Positions 5,123-8,100 of a stretch of 8,100 nucleotides of DNA are shown in pieces. This stretch comes from Actinomycetota bacterium (GTDB taxonomy: Bacteria > Actinomycetota > Humimicrobiia > Humimicrobiales > Humimicrobiaceae), in assembly GCA_018399435.1 (NCBI GenBank), contig JAGYOJ010000062.1, positions 1 through 8,100 of the forward strand. The letters are read 5' to 3'. The notes under the pieces are model-generated. The model had not been told where the DNA came from. It ran no database searches and worked only from the letters and a program-made list of their open reading frames with translations. The translations under genes and the position numbers were made by a program. How positions within the stretch are numbered: position 1 is the first letter of the stretch; the number at the start of each line of letters is the position of its first letter.

Positions 5123-6406
5123 ATGGATAATGAAAGCAAACTAGACATTGATACTTTATTGATACATGGAGGCCAGGAACCAGAAAATTCAACAGGGGCA
5201 AAAGCCGTACCCATATACCAAACTGCATCTTTTCAATTTAAAAATACGGATGAAGCTGCCGATTTATTTGCACTTAAAAAAACTGGAAATATTTACAGCA
5301 GAATAATGAATCCTACTAATGATGTTTTAGAAAAAAGAATTGCTGCGATAGAGGGAGGAGTTGGCGCTCTTTCAGTATCCAGTGGCCAGGCTGCCGAAAC
5401 AATAGCAATACTAAACATTGCAAAATCTGGGGATGAAATAGCATCTTCTAATAATCTATATGGAGGAACCTACACTCTCTTTAATAATACATTAAGGGGA
5501 TTGGGAATAAATGTTAAATTCGCCAATACAGACAATTTATCTACCTTTAAAAAAGCAATAACAGCTAAGACTAAGGCAATTTATGCAGAATCCATCAGCA
5601 ACCCTAAATTAAATGTAACTGATATTAAGTCCTTAGCTAAAATTGCCCATGATAATAAAATACCATTAATAATTGATAATACTGTTTCGCCCTATATTTT
5701 AAGGCCTTTTGACTATGGCGCTGATATAATTATTTATTCTGCTACAAAATTTATAGGCGGACATGGCACATCAATTGGAGGAATCATTGTTGATTCAGGC
5801 AAGTTTGATTGGAATAATGGAAAATTTCCTTTGATAGCAGGCCCAGACCAAAGCTATCATGGTTTAGATTTTATACAACAATTCGGGAATAAAGCCTATA
5901 TCGCAAAAGCAAGGGTAAAGCTTCTAAGAGATATTGGATGCTGCTTATCCCCTTTTAATGCATTCTTGTTTATTCAAGGATTGGAAACCCTGAGCTTGCG
6001 CATGGAAAAGCATTGCAAAAATGCATTGGAGGCCGCAAGATTTTTAGAAGCTAATCCTAAAATTTCCTGGGTTAATTATCCAGGCTTGGATTCTAGCCCT
6101 GAAAAGGATAAGGCAAAGAAATATCTTCCAAAAGGCGCAGGCGCATTAATAGGATTTGGTATAAACGGCGGTATTAAGGCTGGCAAAAAATTTATAAATT
6201 CCCTTAAGCTTATATCCCATCTCGCAAATATTGGCGATGCTAAAACCCTGGCTATACATCCTGCAAGCACTACCCATCAGCAACTATCAAACAAAGAAAA
6301 AATAGAAACCGGGGTAACTAATGATTATATTAGGCTGTCTATTGGAATCGAAAATGTAAAAGATATTATAAATGATTTAAGGCAGGCAATAGATAAAGCG
6401 GTATAA
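5123..6406 (+). CDS. metY: O-acetylhomoserine sulfhydrylase (MetY)
   Basis: A 427-residue member of the Cys/Met-metabolism PLP enzyme family. MetY joins acylated homoserine with sulfide in the cytoplasm to make homocysteine, by-passing cystathionine. Family marks are all present: TLLIHGGQEP and PIYQTASFQF at the N-terminus, YSRIMNPT (58-65), SSGQAA (87-91 region), D185 in IIDNT, the PLP lysine K209 in SATKFIGGHGT, and the C-terminal HPASTTHQQLS and IRLSIGIEN. The length of about 430, longer than the roughly 380-400 of cystathionine gamma-synthase, and the segment following K209 (GKFPLIAGPDQSYHGL) favour MetY over MetB or MetZ. It leads a three-gene set with metX, whose product supplies its substrate, 2 bases downstream. 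The promoter and an operator-like palindrome lie just upstream. All catalytic residues look intact, in contrast with the PLP-site-defective IscS homologue nearby. Confidence 0.94.
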   Translation: MDNESKLDIDTLLIHGGQEPENSTGAKAVPIYQTASFQFKNTDEAADLFALKKTGNIYSRIMNPTNDVLEKRIAAIEGGVGALSVSSGQAAETIAILNIAKSGDEIASSNNLYGGTYTLFNNTLRGLGINVKFANTDNLSTFKKAITAKTKAIYAESISNPKLNVTDIKSLAKIAHDNKIPLIIDNTVSPYILRPFDYGADIIIYSATKFIGGHGTSIGGIIVDSGKFDWNNGKFPLIAGPDQSYHGLDFIQQFGNKAYIAKARVKLLRDIGCCLSPFNAFLFIQGLETLSLRMEKHCKNALEAARFLEANPKISWVNYPGLDSSPEKDKAKKYLPKGAGALIGFGINGGIKAGKKFINSLKLISHLANIGDAKTLAIHPASTTHQQLSNKEKIETGVTNDYIRLSIGIENVKDIINDLRQAIDKAV

Positions 6407-6408
6407 TT

Positions 6409-7539
6409 ATGAAAAGTAAAAAAGACATTACTGAAACTAAATACTTTACCTTTGCTAAACCACCAGAGCAAATGCTATTAGAATCCGGTAAAAAACTAGG
6501 GCCAATAACTATTGCATATGAAACTTACGGCACACTAAATAAAGACAAAAGCAATGCCATCCTTGTAACCCATGCCTTAACAGGAGATGCCCATGCCGCC
6601 GGGTTTCATGAAGGCGATAAGAAACCTGGATGGTGGAATGAGATGATTGGCCCAGGGAAAGCCTTTGATACAGAAAAGTATTACGTAATTTGTTCAAATG
6701 TAATAGGTGGATGCAAGGGCAGCACTGGCCCATTATCGATTAATCCAGAAACAGGAAAACATTATGGACTGGATTTCCCTTTAATTACAATCGAAGATAT
6801 GGTAAAAGCGCAGAAGCACCTGGTTAATAGATTAGGAATTAAAAAATTGCTCTCTGTCTCGGGGGGCTCAATGGGAGGCATGCAGGTATTACAGTGGATT
6901 GCATTGTTCCCCGATAATGTTATATCTGCCATCCCTATTGCAACTGCCTTAAAGCATTCTCCCCAACAGATTGCATTAAATGAGGTTGGACGGCAAGCTA
7001 TAATTTCTGACCCTAAATGGATGAAGGGAAAATATTATAGTTTTGGCCAGCCTGAAAAGGGGCTTGCTATAGCAAGGATGCTGGGCCATATAACTTATAT
7101 GAGCAATGAATCCATGGAAAAAAAGTTTTCAAGGAATTTGAAAAATGACAGTTTCAATTTTTCATTTATTCCAGAATTTGAAGTTGAAGGATACCTGCAT
7201 TATAAAGGTAATAATTTTGTTAAAAGGTTTGATGCTAATTCTTACCTTTATATTACTAAGGCTATTGATTATTTTGACTTATCAAACCCTAATAAAATTA
7301 TTAATGGGGATAAGATAGATATTAAATTCATGGTAATTTCATTTACTTCAGACTGGCTGTATCCTCCAAGCCAATCAAGACAATTAGTAAGGGTATTAAA
7401 ACAAAAAGGAATCGATGTAAGTTATTGTGAAATAAATTCTAAATATGGGCATGATGCCTTTTTAATTGAATTTGACGAACAAACCAATTTAATAAAAAAT
7501 TTTCTAAAAAAAGTAATTCATGAAAGAAAAGATAAGTAA
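6409..7539 (+). CDS. metX: Homoserine O-acyltransferase (MetX)
   Basis: A 376-residue alpha/beta-hydrolase-fold acyltransferase that activates homoserine, normally with acetyl-CoA, for sulfhydrylation. Visible marks are HALTGDAHAAG (55-65), the oxyanion-region SNVIGGCKGSTGPLS (96-110), the nucleophile elbow SGGSMGGMQ with S154, and the acid and base of the triad at D315 (TSDWLYPP) and H348 (YGHDAF). Length matches the family. MetX proteins can prefer acetyl- or succinyl-CoA, and the sequence alone does not settle which; pairing with MetY favours acetyl. The ATG at 6409 follows the metY stop by 2 bases, and no good Shine-Dalgarno site is visible, which suggests translational coupling. Its 3' end overlaps metW by 20 bases. 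Confidence 0.95.
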   Translation: MKSKKDITETKYFTFAKPPEQMLLESGKKLGPITIAYETYGTLNKDKSNAILVTHALTGDAHAAGFHEGDKKPGWWNEMIGPGKAFDTEKYYVICSNVIGGCKGSTGPLSINPETGKHYGLDFPLITIEDMVKAQKHLVNRLGIKKLLSVSGGSMGGMQVLQWIALFPDNVISAIPIATALKHSPQQIALNEVGRQAIISDPKWMKGKYYSFGQPEKGLAIARMLGHITYMSNESMEKKFSRNLKNDSFNFSFIPEFEVEGYLHYKGNNFVKRFDANSYLYITKAIDYFDLSNPNKIINGDKIDIKFMVISFTSDWLYPPSQSRQLVRVLKQKGIDVSYCEINSKYGHDAFLIEFDEQTNLIKNFLKKVIHERKDK

Positions 7540-8100
7540 AACAAGACTAGATCATAAAATAATATTCAATATAATTGAAAAAGAATCTAGGGTATTGGAC
7601 CTGGGCTGTAATTCAGGAGACTTGCTTTACAAACTTAAAAAACAAAAGGATGTAAAAGCTTTTGGAATAGAAATTAATGAAAAATTAATATATAAATGCA
7701 TGGAAAAGGGCTTAACCGTATTCCATGGAGACATTGAAAGCGGCCTTTTAGAATATCCAGATAAGTCATTTGATTACGTCATCTTAAACCAAAGCTTGCA
7801 GGAAATTAAAAATTTGGAATTTTTACTAAAGGATGCATTAAGGGTCAGCAAAAAAACCATAATTGGCTTTCCAAATTTTGCTTATATTAAAGCAAGGATT
7901 GATCTTTTCTTTAAAGGCAAGGCTCCTACTACTCCTTCCCTTCCCTATAATTGGTATGATTCCCCAAATCTACATTTTTTAAGCATAAAAGATTTTAAAT
8001 ATTACTGTAAGTCTAAAAATATTGAAATATTGAAAATATATAATTTAGGGAGGAATAAACTTATAACCTTTTTTCCAAATATTTTTGCGCTTAACTCAAT
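7520..8100 (+). CDS. metW: MetW, methionine-biosynthesis methyltransferase-like protein, partial (3' end outside window)
   Basis: An open frame of 193 residues reaches the right edge without a stop; MetW proteins are about 200 residues, so only a few are missing. It starts KEKISKTRLDHKII and has a class I methyltransferase motif VLDLGCNSGDLL, then FDYVILNQSLQEI and the highly MetW-specific block IIGFPNFAYIKARIDLFFKG followed by LPYNWYDSPNLHFLSIKDF. Typical MetW has GCGDG in the SAM motif; here it is GCNSG. MetW is commonly encoded beside metX and has been linked to MetX activity; its own methyl acceptor is not known to me. The ATG at 7520 lies inside metX in another frame, 20 bases before the metX stop, and no Shine-Dalgarno site is evident, so translation probably depends on metX translation. 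Confidence 0.93.
   Translation, partial: MKEKISKTRLDHKIIFNIIEKESRVLDLGCNSGDLLYKLKKQKDVKAFGIEINEKLIYKCMEKGLTVFHGDIESGLLEYPDKSFDYVILNQSLQEIKNLEFLLKDALRVSKKTIIGFPNFAYIKARIDLFFKGKAPTTPSLPYNWYDSPNLHFLSIKDFKYYCKSKNIEILKIYNLGRNKLITFFPNIFALNS

Overview
The window is AT-rich DNA carrying ten tightly packed genes and no mobile elements, RNA genes or CRISPR. A near-consensus sigma70-type promoter (TTGACA-N17-TATACT), Shine-Dalgarno sites before most genes, an Rrf2-family regulator and a MetX/MetW pair all point to a bacterium. The gene content (sulfide-using MetY, sulfur-carrier proteins, a cysteine-desulfurase homologue that looks unable to use cysteine) suggests an anaerobe living with free sulfide. 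The lineage cannot be fixed from sequence alone. An uncultivated group such as Omnitrophota would fit, but that is a guess.

Minus strand, read right to left from about 5006: a 69-residue free-standing heavy-metal-binding domain protein (CopZ-like), a CopA-type Cu(+) P-type ATPase lacking its own N-terminal metal-binding domain, then after a 79-base gap a five-gene sulfur/Fe-S cluster: an Rrf2 (IscR-like) regulator, a DsrE2-type sulfur-carrier protein, an IscS/NifS homologue, an IscU scaffold and a TusA-type sulfurtransferase that runs off the left edge. Plus strand from 5123: metY, metX and metW (metW cut by the right edge), a pathway that builds homocysteine from acylated homoserine and sulfide.

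The most interesting protein is the IscS homologue. The PLP-binding lysine and the histidine before it are both glutamine (Q208-Q209), the usual PLP-contacting Gln is Ala (A186), and the substrate-binding Arg is Leu (L358). The sulfur/cluster cysteine (C332) and the IscU-docking C-terminal tail remain. It is probably not a PLP-dependent cysteine desulfurase and more likely a partner or cluster-assembly platform for IscU, with sulfur coming from sulfide or from the DsrE2/TusA carriers.

The most interesting regulatory signal is a perfect 16-bp palindrome, TAATACTATAGTATTA, just upstream of the Rrf2 gene. A 15/16 copy, flanked by extra half-sites, lies in the 116-bp divergent region between copZ-like and metY, where it overlaps two face-to-face promoters. 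The simplest reading is one regulon: an Fe-S-sensing Rrf2 protein controlling itself, the Fe-S/sulfur-carrier operon, copper export and sulfide-dependent methionine synthesis.
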